A stretch of 64,000 bases of DNA, taken from contig JABWCQ010000012.1 of NCBI GenBank assembly GCA_013360195.1, forward strand, positions 27,382 to 91,381, written 5' to 3'. The notes below the pieces were generated by a model. That model worked only from the letters and a program-made list of their open reading frames with translations, ran no database searches and was not told the DNA's origin. Positions 43,619 to 53,295 of this stretch are shown here, piece by piece. Made by a program: the position numbers and the translations under genes. The first letter of the stretch is position 1, and each line of letters opens with the position of its first letter. Source of the stretch: a bacterium. GTDB lineage: Bacteria; Electryoneota; RPQS01.

Positions 43619-44711
43619 ATGGTGCTACATCTTCAAACTGATACACTGCCGCACACGCACCTTCAGACGATACCATACACGCGCCAATTGGTGCGTCCGG
43701 TGTGCATGTGGTACCAAACAACGGACACTCAATTGGTTTAGCGGCGCCTCGGAGAATTTCACTGCAGCGGCATGATGGATGATCCACACTTTGCTTGACA
43801 TGAACCGGAATCGTTCCTGCGTCCCATTTCGCGTACTCATCTCTGATCCTCAAACCGCTATCCGCAATTTCGCCCAGCCCCCTCCACCTAGACGACGTCT
43901 TCACAAAGACACGATCGATAAGTTTTCTCGCCGCGACATTACCTTGATCTCGTACCGCCCGACAGTAGCGATTTGTCAGCTCAGGCCTTGCACCACGAAT
44001 TGCACAAACGATTTCGTAAATGGAATCAAGAAGGTCTATCGCTTCAAATCCCGACACGGAGCAACTAACACCAAACTCTGCCGGAATAAATCGAAATGGC
44101 TCGGTACCTGTAATTACTGCTACATGCCCGGGTAGAATCAACCCGTCAATGGAGGTTTCGGGATCGGACAGCAGAACCCGCAATGCGTTCGGCATTGTTT
44201 TTAGTCCGCAGAGTACTTTGAAATTCGGCTGATTTGAATCGATTGCTTGGCCAAGCGTCTCGGCAATAGGTCCGGCCGTCGTTTCAAACCCAATTGCAAG
44301 CAAAACAACTTCCCTCTTAGGATTCTTAGCGGCAAAGCGTAAGGCGTCAAGCGGTGAATACACAATTCGGATATCCGCTCCCCGGCTACGCGCACCATTC
44401 AGCGTTCCGCAGCTTCCCGGCACACGGGCCAAGTCACCAAAGGTCGCAATCGTTGTGTTGTCTCGCTGAGCCAGTTGGATTGCATGGTCGATGTACACTG
44501 TTTCTGTCACGCAGACGGGGCATCCTGGACCTGAGACGAGTTCGATGCCTGACGGAATTAGTGCCTTCAGCCCATGGCGATGAATTGCGGCCGTGTGACC
44601 ACCGCACACTTCCATAATTCTGCAGGAGCATGTTAGTCGCAATCCTGACAATTCTCCGGCAAGCTGTTGAATCGCAGAGTGCGCAGGCGGCCTTATCACA
44701 GGATCATTCAT
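43611..44711 (-). CDS. hypD: Hydrogenase maturation iron-sulfur protein HypD
   Basis: The 366-residue protein holds the Fe(CN)2CO precursor with HypC. Conserved cysteines appear in EVCGGHTAAIHRHGL, SGPGCPVCVT, GSCGTLNGAR and the C-terminal 4Fe-4S region (PSCRCSEILRG, CPLFGTTCTPDAPIGACMVS). It overlaps hypC by 8 bases. Confidence 0.95.
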   Translation of the reverse strand: MNDPVIRPPAHSAIQQLAGELSGLRLTCSCRIMEVCGGHTAAIHRHGLKALIPSGIELVSGPGCPVCVTETVYIDHAIQLAQRDNTTIATFGDLARVPGSCGTLNGARSRGADIRIVYSPLDALRFAAKNPKREVVLLAIGFETTAGPIAETLGQAIDSNQPNFKVLCGLKTMPNALRVLLSDPETSIDGLILPGHVAVITGTEPFRFIPAEFGVSCSVSGFEAIDLLDSIYEIVCAIRGARPELTNRYCRAVRDQGNVAARKLIDRVFVKTSSRWRGLGEIADSGLRIRDEYAKWDAGTIPVHVKQSVDHPSCRCSEILRGAAKPIECPLFGTTCTPDAPIGACMVSSEGACAAVYQFEDVAPYA

Positions 44712-44925
44712 GGCTGCCGATAATCAAGTCAATCCGCTCAGCCGACTCTCGTGCTTCAGCTTCTTCGAGTATCGTTAGTGCGTATCCGGCATGAACGAGC
44801 AAGTAGTCACCGACTTTGGCGGATGGGACTAGTCCGAGGTTGACATCGACCTGCAAACCTGAACTCTCAACCACACCGTCATTTCCATTCCTCTCTTTAA
44901 GCCGCATGGGTACTGCAAGACACAT
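44704..44925 (-). CDS. hypC: Hydrogenase assembly chaperone HypC
   Basis: The 73-residue protein starts M-C-L-A-V-P, with the essential Cys2, and has the G-D-Y-L-L-V-H-A-G-Y-A motif. The frame is open to 44964, but the ATG at 44925 gives the invariant MC start and lies one base after the hypF stop. HypC binds HypD and delivers the iron centre to the large subunit HoxH. Confidence 0.95.
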   Translation of the reverse strand: MCLAVPMRLKERNGNDGVVESSGLQVDVNLGLVPSAKVGDYLLVHAGYALTILEEAEARESAERIDLIIGSHE

Positions 44926-44926
44926 A

Positions 44927-47251
44927 TCAGTTGCTCCGCATACAAGCGACACACGCTTGACCAAAGGATATTCCGCCGTCGTTCATGGGTACACGCTCAG
45001 GGACGAGTACTTGGACACCGTCTTTTTCTAGTCGTGACATCATAAGTTCGAGCAGAAATCTGTTCTGGAAGCAACCTCCGCTCAATGCGACAGTATTGCA
45101 GTGATTTTCCGCAAGAGCTCGAAATGCCATTTCAGTCCACCCATTTGCAAATCCCGCATGAAAGCGCTGAGATATAGATGATACTGAGCATCGTCCGTGG
45201 ACATCGTCGCAGATAGCTTGAATTGCGCGGCCCGGAGAAAGCACAAGCGTGCCGCCAATTGACTGAATGTCAAATGGATAAGCGTCACCATCGTTTGTCA
45301 CGGCTTGTTCTTCCAACCACATCGCGGCTTCACCTTCAAACTGTTCGCCTGTTCCGTACCCGGTCAAAGCTGCAACCGCGTCAAAGAGCCGCCCTGCGCT
45401 GCTGGTCAAAATACACTGGTTACTGTTCAGTATGTTCCTCATGAACTCAATTGCAGCCTCACCTCGTTCAGCAATTAGTTTCTTAATGAACGGAAGACGC
45501 GGATGCTCCAATTCCGCAGGACAAGAGCGGTGAAGCCAAGCCAGGGCCATTCGCCACGGCTGTGTTGCGGCCAGGTCGCCTCCAATCAAAGGCACACTTT
45601 CGAGATGCCCCGCTCGTCTGAAACTACCGATATCTCCAAACAGGAGCTCGCCTCCCCAAACAGTTCTGTCAAGCCCGTAACCAGTCCCATCGAGAATGAC
45701 TCCAACAGCTTTCCCGGTGTAACCGTGCTCGGCCAGACAGGCTGCCAGATGCGCGTGATGATGCTGAACCGGCGTGGCAGGTAGAGAATGGTTTCTTGAA
45801 AGGTGTCGCGCAATTGCCGTCGACAAGTAGTCCGGATGCAGATCGTGTGCAACTCGCTCCGGATGAATATTCAATAAGCTACCGAGATGATTGAGTGCAA
45901 GCATCGCAGCTTCTCGTGTCCTTTCGCATGCAAGGTCTCCGATGTGCTGCGAAATTGTTATGGTGTCTCCTGAACCGAAAGCAACCGTGTTCTTCAGGTC
46001 GGCGCCCACGGCCACGACGGACTGCTTGAACCTCATTGGCACACGTATCGGTTCAGGGACAAAGCCGCGAGCCCTTCGAATAACGCGAGCACGTCCTTTT
46101 GACACCTGCGTGACAGAATCATCGGCAAATATGCGAATCGGCCGATCATGCACCAATATTCCATCACACAATTCGCCCCAGCGACTCATAGCTTCATCCG
46201 TTCGAAATAGCGTCGGCTCATCGGAGCGATTGGCGCTTGTCATTACAACTGGATACTTGATTTCCTCCAAGAGGCTTAAATGGAGGGGAGTATATGGAAG
46301 CATTGCGCCGACTCGACGACTGCCAGGCGCAATTAGCCCGGATAAGTTCGAGTCACGTTGACGTTGAATTAGGACGATTGGAGCTCGTGGCGATTCAAGC
46401 TCTGTAACTTCGGGAACACTTACAAGACAATGATCTCTTAAAGACTCAAGACAGGGAAACATAACAGCAAGCGGCTTTCGTTCCCTTCGCTTGCTCCTTC
46501 GAATCCGTCGTACAGCTTTGGAGTTTGTCGCATCGCAGATGAGATGAAAACCTCCAATTCCTTGAATCATTCCAACCCCGCCGACCGCTAGCAGTTGTGC
46601 CATTCGGTTGATCGCTGTTTCGTCACTCCATTCTTCAAATGAGCCGTCTGGTGCGCGATAGTGCATGCGAAGGTGCGGCCCGCAGGAATTGCAGCACGTC
46701 GGCTGCGCATGAAAGCGGCGATTTCCCGGGTCTGAATACTCCTGTTCGCACTCCGGGCACATCGCGAATTTCCCCATCGACGTAAAAGGTCGATCGTATG
46801 GCACACGGTCAATTATTGTAAACCGAGGTCCGCATTGCGTGCAGTTTATGAACAGGTGACCGGAGCGACGCGCATTCCCGCTCTTTAGCTCCGCTTTACA
46901 CTCTGAACAGACCGCAAGGTCCGGCGGAATGTGTGTTTGCACATGGTCATGCGAAACACTCTTTAGTATACTAAAGCCGCCGTATTCCGCAAGAGGGAGT
47001 GCCTTGTCGGCAATACCAGTAACTTTTGCTATGGGGGGATGCTCCGTGTGAATGCTGCGCATGAACTCATTCACTGACTCGCTCTGACCTTGTACACGAA
47101 TGCCGACCCCGGAAGAATCATTCCAGACTTCGCCCTTTAACCCGTATCGATTGGCCGTAACAAATACGAATGGCCGGAACCCGACACCTTGAACAATGCC
47201 TGACACTCGCAATTCATAGTGAACAGTGCCGGATGAAGATGTGTCTTGCAT
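44927..47251 (-). CDS. hypF: Carbamoyltransferase HypF
   Basis: The product is 774 residues. In order: an acylphosphatase domain (GIVQGVGFRPFVF), two zinc-finger pairs (CSECKAEL / CTQCGPRF and CPECEQEY / CCNSCGPH), a YrdC-like domain, and a Kae1-like carbamoyl transferase domain (HHHAHLAACLAEHG, GVILDGTGYG, ALSGGCFQN). It transfers the carbamoyl group to HypE. The frame is open to 47314, but the ATG at 47251 has a GAGAG ribosome site and lies 17 bases after the upstream gene. Confidence 0.95.
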   Translation of the reverse strand: MQDTSSSGTVHYELRVSGIVQGVGFRPFVFVTANRYGLKGEVWNDSSGVGIRVQGQSESVNEFMRSIHTEHPPIAKVTGIADKALPLAEYGGFSILKSVSHDHVQTHIPPDLAVCSECKAELKSGNARRSGHLFINCTQCGPRFTIIDRVPYDRPFTSMGKFAMCPECEQEYSDPGNRRFHAQPTCCNSCGPHLRMHYRAPDGSFEEWSDETAINRMAQLLAVGGVGMIQGIGGFHLICDATNSKAVRRIRRSKRRERKPLAVMFPCLESLRDHCLVSVPEVTELESPRAPIVLIQRQRDSNLSGLIAPGSRRVGAMLPYTPLHLSLLEEIKYPVVMTSANRSDEPTLFRTDEAMSRWGELCDGILVHDRPIRIFADDSVTQVSKGRARVIRRARGFVPEPIRVPMRFKQSVVAVGADLKNTVAFGSGDTITISQHIGDLACERTREAAMLALNHLGSLLNIHPERVAHDLHPDYLSTAIARHLSRNHSLPATPVQHHHAHLAACLAEHGYTGKAVGVILDGTGYGLDRTVWGGELLFGDIGSFRRAGHLESVPLIGGDLAATQPWRMALAWLHRSCPAELEHPRLPFIKKLIAERGEAAIEFMRNILNSNQCILTSSAGRLFDAVAALTGYGTGEQFEGEAAMWLEEQAVTNDGDAYPFDIQSIGGTLVLSPGRAIQAICDDVHGRCSVSSISQRFHAGFANGWTEMAFRALAENHCNTVALSGGCFQNRFLLELMMSRLEKDGVQVLVPERVPMNDGGISFGQACVACMRSN

Positions 47252-47268
47252 GCTGGAACTCTCGTCAG

Positions 47269-47904
47269 CTATGCCCCTATGAACACCATGGATGCGCCGC
47301 ACGCAAGAATACACAGCCCGGCAACTGCATGGCCGTAGGCGGGATTGAACTTGAACTTCGCCACAGAAATTCCTTTGTAACCCAGCACCACGGTGCTGAT
47401 CATGGTTGCAAGAGTCGCAATGGAAAATGCGCTTGTAAGGACTATTGTAGCGAGCGGGCCACTCACGGTTTGTGGAAGTGTGACAAACGGAACAAGCGGT
47501 TCACACGGACCGAGCACGAAGATGAGAAACAACGCCCAAGTGAGCTTTCCTCCGGATTCAGGCTGAGTGCCATATCCAACACGTATCGCCCGCCTGAATC
47601 CCCAAATTGCGTAGATAACGCCGAAGCTCAAAAGCGCCCATCCCGCGATTGCACCGCGAGCGCTTTCCAGAGTGGCGCTATCGAAGACGTGAGGTGCAAG
47701 CTTCGTTACAAGTACTGCAATCGCCACGGCACTCGCAATGTGCCCGATTCCGCACAATACAGTCACATTTAATGTCCTGCGCAGTGACCATTTCCTTGCC
47801 TTTGCAAGGGCCACGAAGGGAACATAATGATCGGGTCCAATCAAAGTATGTATGACTCCGACCAGGCCCGCCGCACCGGCAAGTGATAACAATTCAGGGT
47901 TCAT
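47269..47904 (-). CDS. Putative nickel transporter of the UreH/NicO type
   Basis: The 211-residue membrane protein has about six hydrophobic segments. HTLIGPDHYVPFV near the N-terminus and CGIGHIASAVAIA in the second segment match the H-x(4)-PDH and GH motifs of the UreH/NicO/TauE-like metal transporters. Situated between the hydrogenase protease gene and hypF, it is most likely a nickel importer or exporter that supplies the [NiFe] site. The direction of transport cannot be decided from the sequence. Confidence 0.75.
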   Translation of the reverse strand: MNPELLSLAGAAGLVGVIHTLIGPDHYVPFVALAKARKWSLRRTLNVTVLCGIGHIASAVAIAVLVTKLAPHVFDSATLESARGAIAGWALLSFGVIYAIWGFRRAIRVGYGTQPESGGKLTWALFLIFVLGPCEPLVPFVTLPQTVSGPLATIVLTSAFSIATLATMISTVVLGYKGISVAKFKFNPAYGHAVAGLCILACGASMVFIGA

Positions 47905-47923
47905 AAGAAGTACGTATTAATGG

Positions 47924-48397
47924 TTAAAGTGCGACAACAGGATTCTCGTCTTCGTGAAAGTGTTCCTGATACCAGTGGCTGACACAATCTGCATATGCGG
48001 CCACATTCACGGACAGAATGTCGCTAATGCTATCTGGCTTGTCAAACTCCGAAGCACCTATGCGCAGAAGGCTTGCCGCCGGGCAATGTCGGAACAAAGC
48101 ACATGTTAACTGCACCAGTTCTGCAGGTGTCAGCTCATGACCAAATGGCGTTGCTACTTCAACGCCAGTAGGCACTTCACCGATCTTCCATTGACCCGGT
48201 GGCAAATCAAGCGCTGCATCAATGAACAGCACACACTTGCATTCAGCAAGAGTGGGTGCAAGTTCAATAGTGAGCTGCGTCACCTCAACAATTCTGTCAC
48301 TAACTATTGTGTCATGAAGATGCTTCAAGACAAGCGAGGCAATTCCATCATCGCCGCGAAGCGTGTTTCCAATTCCGATTATAAGACATTTGTTCAT
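47924..48397 (-). CDS. hoxW: Hydrogenase maturation endopeptidase
   Basis: The 157-residue protein belongs to the HycI/HyaD/HoxW family: IGIGNTLRGDDGIA at the N-terminus with the nickel-sensing Glu/Asp positions, FIDAALD, and GHELTPAELV. It should remove the C-terminal extension of the large subunit HoxH after nickel insertion. It starts one base after hoxH. The C-terminus is slightly longer and acidic (HFHEDENP). Confidence 0.9.
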   Translation of the reverse strand: MNKCLIIGIGNTLRGDDGIASLVLKHLHDTIVSDRIVEVTQLTIELAPTLAECKCVLFIDAALDLPPGQWKIGEVPTGVEVATPFGHELTPAELVQLTCALFRHCPAASLLRIGASEFDKPDSISDILSVNVAAYADCVSHWYQEHFHEDENPVVAL

Positions 48398-48398
48398 T

Positions 48399-49820
48399 CT
48401 ACCTTACCAGGCTGCAGAGCAGCTCGCGACGGTGTGTCAGAAGGTCGATGCGAATTGGCATTTTTCCTGCTGCGTGGGTCGAGCAGCTAAGGCAAGGGTC
48501 ATACGCACGAATAACGGCCTCCACTCGGTTCAGCATGCCTTCATTCAAGCGCTCCCCGTCTACAAAGCTCCGTGCGACTTGAAGAATGCTGCGGTTCATC
48601 GCAAGATTATTGTGCCCGGTTGCGATAATCATGTTTGCACCTTTCATGACACCTTGATCATCAACAAAGTAGTGATGAATAATCGTTCCGCGCGGAGCTT
48701 CCGCAACACCGATACCTTCCAGGCTGTTCGGTGCAGCTCCCGCCCTTACATGCTTGTCAAGTACCTGATCCTCGGCAAGTTTGCGCTCAAGCCGCTCAAC
48801 ACAGAAAAGTATTTCGATGAGCCTCGCCCAATGATTGTGGTACGCACTTAGAGCTGGTGCACCACAAGTCGCTCGAAACTCATCAAGTTCAGCATCGGCG
48901 AGTGGCGTCCCGCAGCGCGTTACCACATTCAGTCGTGCCGCAGGTCCTACACGATACATCCCGGCAGGGTAACCCATCGGCTTGTAGAACGGGAATTTCA
49001 TGAATGTCCAAGGTTCAACTGCTTCGGCGATGATTTCTGCATACTGGGTCGAAGCCAAGCCGTGTGTGATAACATTTCCGATGGAATCTACCACTCGCAG
49101 CTTTCCGTCGTAGTGTTCAAGCTGGCCCTTGTCATCAACAAGCCCCATGAACAGCGAAGGAAAGTTTCCAAATGTCTCGATCTCCGCCGGAAACGAATTC
49201 AGTATCGGCTTGAACGTGGCAAGTGTACGCAGGGCAATCTCCTTGATCTCCGGCAGCTTCGATCGTATCTGCTCGCGATGTGCCGCGGTGAGCGGTTCGC
49301 TCACGCCCCCTGCAACGATCCAAGCGGGATGAATTCGCTTCCCGCCAAGCAGTTCTATTATCTGTTGACCGAATTGCCGCAGACGAATTCCGTCCAGGGC
49401 GAGCTCCGGATTCTTCGCGGCAAGTCCGGCTATATTACGCGTTGCAGGGTCTCCGTCAAAACCGAATATGAAATCCGGCGATGAAAGATAGAAGAAGCAT
49501 AGTGCATGCGACTGAATAATCTGCGCATAGTTCATGAGTCGTCGGAGCACCATTGCCGTGTACGGTATCTTTACAGCGAGAATTTCGTCACAAGCCTTTG
49601 CACCGGCGATCAGGTGGGCAACTGGACAGATTCCGCAGGACCGGGCCATGAGAGCGGGCATTTCGTAGTACGGCCTGCCTTCACAGAATTTTTCAAAACC
49701 GCGGTACTGGGTCGTATGAAAATACGCGTGCTCGACCATGCCGCTTTCATTTAACTGCAGACTGATTCTGGCATGACCTTCAATGCGCGTAATCGGGTCT
49801 ATTGTAATTGTTCTTGTCAC
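48399..49820 (-). CDS. hoxH: Bidirectional [NiFe] hydrogenase large subunit HoxH
   Basis: The 473-residue protein carries the nickel ligands C62/C65 in RSCGICPVAH and C443/C446 in DPCLSCSTH. After His449 there are 24 residues that should be cut off by the maturation protease. The overall layout and gene order put it in the NAD(P)-linked group 3d. It holds the active site that oxidises or makes H2. It is separated from hoxY by 9 bases. Confidence 0.95.
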   Translation of the reverse strand: MTRTITIDPITRIEGHARISLQLNESGMVEHAYFHTTQYRGFEKFCEGRPYYEMPALMARSCGICPVAHLIAGAKACDEILAVKIPYTAMVLRRLMNYAQIIQSHALCFFYLSSPDFIFGFDGDPATRNIAGLAAKNPELALDGIRLRQFGQQIIELLGGKRIHPAWIVAGGVSEPLTAAHREQIRSKLPEIKEIALRTLATFKPILNSFPAEIETFGNFPSLFMGLVDDKGQLEHYDGKLRVVDSIGNVITHGLASTQYAEIIAEAVEPWTFMKFPFYKPMGYPAGMYRVGPAARLNVVTRCGTPLADAELDEFRATCGAPALSAYHNHWARLIEILFCVERLERKLAEDQVLDKHVRAGAAPNSLEGIGVAEAPRGTIIHHYFVDDQGVMKGANMIIATGHNNLAMNRSILQVARSFVDGERLNEGMLNRVEAVIRAYDPCLSCSTHAAGKMPIRIDLLTHRRELLCSLVR

Positions 49821-49829
49821 GGTAGTATC

Positions 49830-50363
49830 CTATCTCCCGAAACGCGTCAGGTGTTTTACGTCCGGTTGCTTCCTCAACACTAGTTCATATAACGCGTGAA
49901 ATATCGCGTCGGCAGGAGGTGGACATCCGGGTATGTGTAAATCAACTGCGACGGTTTCATGGATCGGTATTACTTTGTCAAGCAATCTGGGAAGCGACTC
50001 AGAGGGAATTTGTGGATGCAGTTCTGCAAGTTCCTTGTAGGCACGGTTCAAACATGGCCCCGCACCGCAGGTGTTTCGCATTGCCGGTACGTTTCCCGTC
50101 ACTGCGCAATCTCCAAGCGCGATGAGAATCTTCGTCCTTGAGCGTACTTTCTTCAGCTTGACAACATCCTCGTCGGTGCTTACCGCACCTTCGATCAGAG
50201 CAATGTCCACGTCATCTGGAAATACCTTAGCATCAACCAACGGGCTGTAGACAATATCAACATGTTGCAGCAACGTCACTATTCTCTCATCGGTATCAAG
50301 CAACGACATATGACATCCTGAGCAGCCGTCCAGCCACACTGTTGCGAGCTTAAGCTTCCTCAT
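49830..50363 (-). CDS. hoxY: Bidirectional [NiFe] hydrogenase small subunit HoxY
   Basis: The 177-residue protein has the proximal 4Fe-4S ligands in DGCSGCHMSLL, GDCAV, NTCGAGPC and PGCPPP. The short form without medial and distal cluster domains is typical of group 3 hydrogenases. It passes electrons from HoxH to HoxU. It overlaps the end of hoxU by 14 bases. Confidence 0.94.
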   Translation of the reverse strand: MRKLKLATVWLDGCSGCHMSLLDTDERIVTLLQHVDIVYSPLVDAKVFPDDVDIALIEGAVSTDEDVVKLKKVRSRTKILIALGDCAVTGNVPAMRNTCGAGPCLNRAYKELAELHPQIPSESLPRLLDKVIPIHETVAVDLHIPGCPPPADAIFHALYELVLRKQPDVKHLTRFGR

Positions 50364-51087
50364 GCTTCACCTCGCGCATTCTGGCGATTTCTGCTATAAC
50401 GTCTCGCCGTTTGAACTTCTCACCGACACTGCGTCTGCCCTTCTCCTTGATTGCGCCGGTTGGGCATACCTGAACACATTTGCTGCACCGGGTGCAGGTG
50501 GGTGAATCCCCCCAGTTATTGTCGAGATCGCTGATGATTCGGGCGTGAATCCCTCGTCCCATGATATCCAGAGTGTGCGCACCTTCTATGTCGCTGCAAA
50601 CACGCACGCAGCGGTTGCAAAGTATACAGCGATTGTTGTCCGAAACGAATCGGTCGTGCGTTGCGTCAACTGTGAAAGACGGATGAAGATAAGGGAGCCG
50701 CACGTGGTCAAGTCCGAGTGCTTCCGCCAAACTCTGTAATTCGCAGAATCCATTCGCAATGCAAACCGAGCATACATGGTTGCGTTCGGTAAACAGCAGC
50801 TCGAGTACCCACTTTCGAAAGCTCTTGAGCTTCTCACTGTCCGTAACGACTTCCATCCCCTCCTGAACTTTTGTCATGCAGGACGGCAGCAGCCGTGTGC
50901 TTCCCTTAACTTCCACAAGGCAGAGTCTGCATGCGCCGTAGGAAATGAGTCCGTCGAGAAAGCACAAGGTCGGTATGAATATGCCGTTCTGACGTGCCAC
51001 ATCAAGAATGGTCTCATCGCTGCTGGCTCCCACCGGCTTACCGTCAATGGTGAGTGTAATAATTTGTACGGGCTGTACCGGGTTCAT
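50350..51087 (-). CDS. hoxU: Hydrogenase diaphorase subunit HoxU (NuoG-like N-terminal part)
   Basis: The 245-residue protein has an N-terminal 2Fe-2S domain (CFLDGLISYGACRLCLVEV ... SCMT pattern), a His-Cys 4Fe-4S segment (HVCSVCIANGFCELQ) and two 4Fe-4S motifs (CILCNRCVRVCSD, CTRCSKCVQVCP). It links the NAD(H)-reacting HoxF to HoxY. Its start overlaps the stop of hoxF in an ATGA arrangement. Confidence 0.94.
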   Translation of the reverse strand: MNPVQPVQIITLTIDGKPVGASSDETILDVARQNGIFIPTLCFLDGLISYGACRLCLVEVKGSTRLLPSCMTKVQEGMEVVTDSEKLKSFRKWVLELLFTERNHVCSVCIANGFCELQSLAEALGLDHVRLPYLHPSFTVDATHDRFVSDNNRCILCNRCVRVCSDIEGAHTLDIMGRGIHARIISDLDNNWGDSPTCTRCSKCVQVCPTGAIKEKGRRSVGEKFKRRDVIAEIARMREVKHEEA

Positions 51088-52721
51088 TTCTCGTCTCCTT
51101 CACTCGAGTGCTCTGTCGTCCCTTCTTCCACGAGTTGCGCCTCATACTCATCACGGAAGAACCGTAACGTGCTTAGTACCGGATTTGGCGCAGATTGCCC
51201 CAAGCCGCAGAGACTCATGGCCTTTACCACTTCACACAATTCCTCAAGTGTCGCAAGATCTTTTGTTGTTGCCTTCCCGTCTTTAATTTTCGAAAGTAGG
51301 TTGTGCATTTGGGTCGTTCCGACCCGGCAAGGTACACATTTCCCGCACGACTCCGATACCGAAAACTCCATGAAGTAGCGCGCGATATCAACAATACTCG
51401 CGCGTTCGTCGATGACAATCATTCCGCCCGAACCCATTATTGAGCCGATTTCCGCCAATGATTCATAGTCCACGGGAATATCGAGCTTGTGTTTCGGTAT
51501 ACAGCCACCCGTTGGTCCGCCCGTTTGGACTGCCTTCAGTTCATAACCTCCTTCGACTCCTCCGCCAATGTCTTCAATGATCTCCCGCAAGGATATGCCC
51601 ATGGGCACCTCGATCAATCCGATGTTCTTCACGTTTCCTGCGAGCGCGAACACCTTCGTTCCCTTGCTGCGTTCCGTTCCGATTGATGCGAACCAAGCGC
51701 CGCCGTTTCTGATGATAGCTGGGATGTTCGCAAATGTCTCCACGTTGTTAATCAGTGTCGACTTGCCGAACAGCCCGCGCTCGGCTGGGTAAGGCGGTCG
51801 TGGCCGTGGAGTTCCTCGCCCACCCTCTATTGAAGCGATTAGCGCGGTCTCCTCCCCGCATACATAAGCTCCCGCACCAAGACGAAGCTCAATGTGGAAG
51901 TTAAATGTTGTGCCCATGATGTTCTGGCCAAGAAACGTGGTTTCCTCTGCCTGCCGAATCGCCTTGCGCAGTCTATCATAGGCAAGCGGATACTCCGCGC
52001 GAATATATATGTATCCATGATTTGCGCCAACTGCGAAGCCCGCGATCGCCATCCCTTCAAGTACCCGGTGAGGATCGCTCTCCAAAACGCTGCGGTCCAT
52101 AAACGCGCCCGGGTCGCCTTCGTCCGCATTGCAGACGATATACTTCTGCTGTTGACCGGTCTTCGCAACGGTGGTCCACTTCAACCCGGTCGGATACCCT
52201 GCACCTCCGCGCCCCCGAAGTCCGCTCTTGATTACTTCCGTGATGACTTCGGCCGGATTCATCGTCGCAAGCACTTTGTACAGCGAGTGATAACCCTTTG
52301 CGGCAATGTAGTCGTCTATCTCCTCCGGATCTATCTTGCCCGAGTTCTCAAGCACGATCTTCAGTTGTCGTTTGAAAAATGGATGGTCTGAACGCATATG
52401 CAGCCGCTCTACGGGCTGCCCACCCAAATGATCAAGTATCTCCGGTACGTCGGTCACTTGAACCGGCGCATACACAGTTCCCTCCGGCTCTATGGCTACT
52501 ACTGGACTGCCTGAACAAGGACCCAAGCAGCCAACACCCTTCACAACGCACCTGTCGCCCAGCCCTCGTTTGTCAATTTCTTCCCTTAGGGCGCGCAGTA
52601 CTTCTTGGCTGCCGGCGGCAAGACATCCTGCCGCGACGCACACGTGGATTCTGTGTTTGCACATGCCTTGTTGTCGCTGCACTCGTTCACGAATCTCCGA
52701 TAAGTCTTCAATCGTGACCAT
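51084..52721 (-). CDS. hoxF: Hydrogenase diaphorase subunit HoxF (NuoF-like)
   Basis: The product is 545 residues from the ATG at 52721. Residues about 18-110 are a thioredoxin-like 2Fe-2S domain (CVAAGCLAAG, GVGCLGPC). Next come the NADH/FMN-binding domain (GLRGRGGAGYPTGLKW, CNADEGDPGAFMDR, GAYVCGEETALI) and a C-terminal 4Fe-4S site (ESCGKCVPCRVGTTQ). It reacts with NAD(P)+/NAD(P)H. The frame is open to 52775, but that start lies inside hoxE and precedes a non-family N-terminus. Overlap with hoxE is 14 bases. Confidence 0.94.
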   Translation of the reverse strand: MVTIEDLSEIRERVQRQQGMCKHRIHVCVAAGCLAAGSQEVLRALREEIDKRGLGDRCVVKGVGCLGPCSGSPVVAIEPEGTVYAPVQVTDVPEILDHLGGQPVERLHMRSDHPFFKRQLKIVLENSGKIDPEEIDDYIAAKGYHSLYKVLATMNPAEVITEVIKSGLRGRGGAGYPTGLKWTTVAKTGQQQKYIVCNADEGDPGAFMDRSVLESDPHRVLEGMAIAGFAVGANHGYIYIRAEYPLAYDRLRKAIRQAEETTFLGQNIMGTTFNFHIELRLGAGAYVCGEETALIASIEGGRGTPRPRPPYPAERGLFGKSTLINNVETFANIPAIIRNGGAWFASIGTERSKGTKVFALAGNVKNIGLIEVPMGISLREIIEDIGGGVEGGYELKAVQTGGPTGGCIPKHKLDIPVDYESLAEIGSIMGSGGMIVIDERASIVDIARYFMEFSVSESCGKCVPCRVGTTQMHNLLSKIKDGKATTKDLATLEELCEVVKAMSLCGLGQSAPNPVLSTLRFFRDEYEAQLVEEGTTEHSSEGDEK

Positions 52722-53214
52722 GAAGCACCTCATCCAGCTTGTTAAGCAGCTCCTGCTTGGTAATCCGTCCTGCATCCTTGCCGTCTATCGCTGCAATCGG
52801 CGCCAGACCGCAAGTGCCAACGCAGCAAGCTGCTGTGAGTGTTAGTTCTCCGTCCGGGGTTGTCTCGTCAATCGTAATTCCGTATCTCTCACGAAGCGCG
52901 GCCAGCAGTTCGGGGACACCGTTTATGTAGCACGCCGTTCCCGTGCAGACCACGCAGGTGTGTTTGCCAGGCGGCTTTAGTGTGAAGAACTGGTAAAATG
53001 TCGCCACCCCGTAAGCCTTGCTCAAGGGTACATTCAATGACCTTGCCACATACGACAATGACTCTCTATCCAGATAGCCAAATGAGTGCTGCACGGCATG
53101 CAGAGTCTCGATTAAAGCGTGTTCACTGCGGCCATGCTTGCGCATCACCTGCTGAACCAATAGCCACCGCTTGTCGTTCGACGGCGGCTCCGGGAATTTT
53201 GCTTGTGCTTGCAT
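52708..53214 (-). CDS. hoxE: Hydrogenase diaphorase subunit HoxE (NuoE-like)
   Basis: The 168-residue thioredoxin-like 2Fe-2S protein has the four ligand cysteines spread over CTGTACYINGV and CCVGTCGLAP, as in NuoE. Its presence with HoxF makes the diaphorase part of the five-subunit HoxEFUYH type. It is the first gene of an operon that appears to run to hypB, twelve genes and about 11.6 kb. No strong ribosome site is visible before its ATG. Confidence 0.93.
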   Translation of the reverse strand: MQAQAKFPEPPSNDKRWLLVQQVMRKHGRSEHALIETLHAVQHSFGYLDRESLSYVARSLNVPLSKAYGVATFYQFFTLKPPGKHTCVVCTGTACYINGVPELLAALRERYGITIDETTPDGELTLTAACCVGTCGLAPIAAIDGKDAGRITKQELLNKLDEVLHGHD

Positions 53215-53295
53215 GTAGTTACGTTGGCGCTTACGTGTCGACCTGCTTGCGCCTGCCTGTGTAATGAAACTATTGTCTGTCTGACAGCGTAATTA

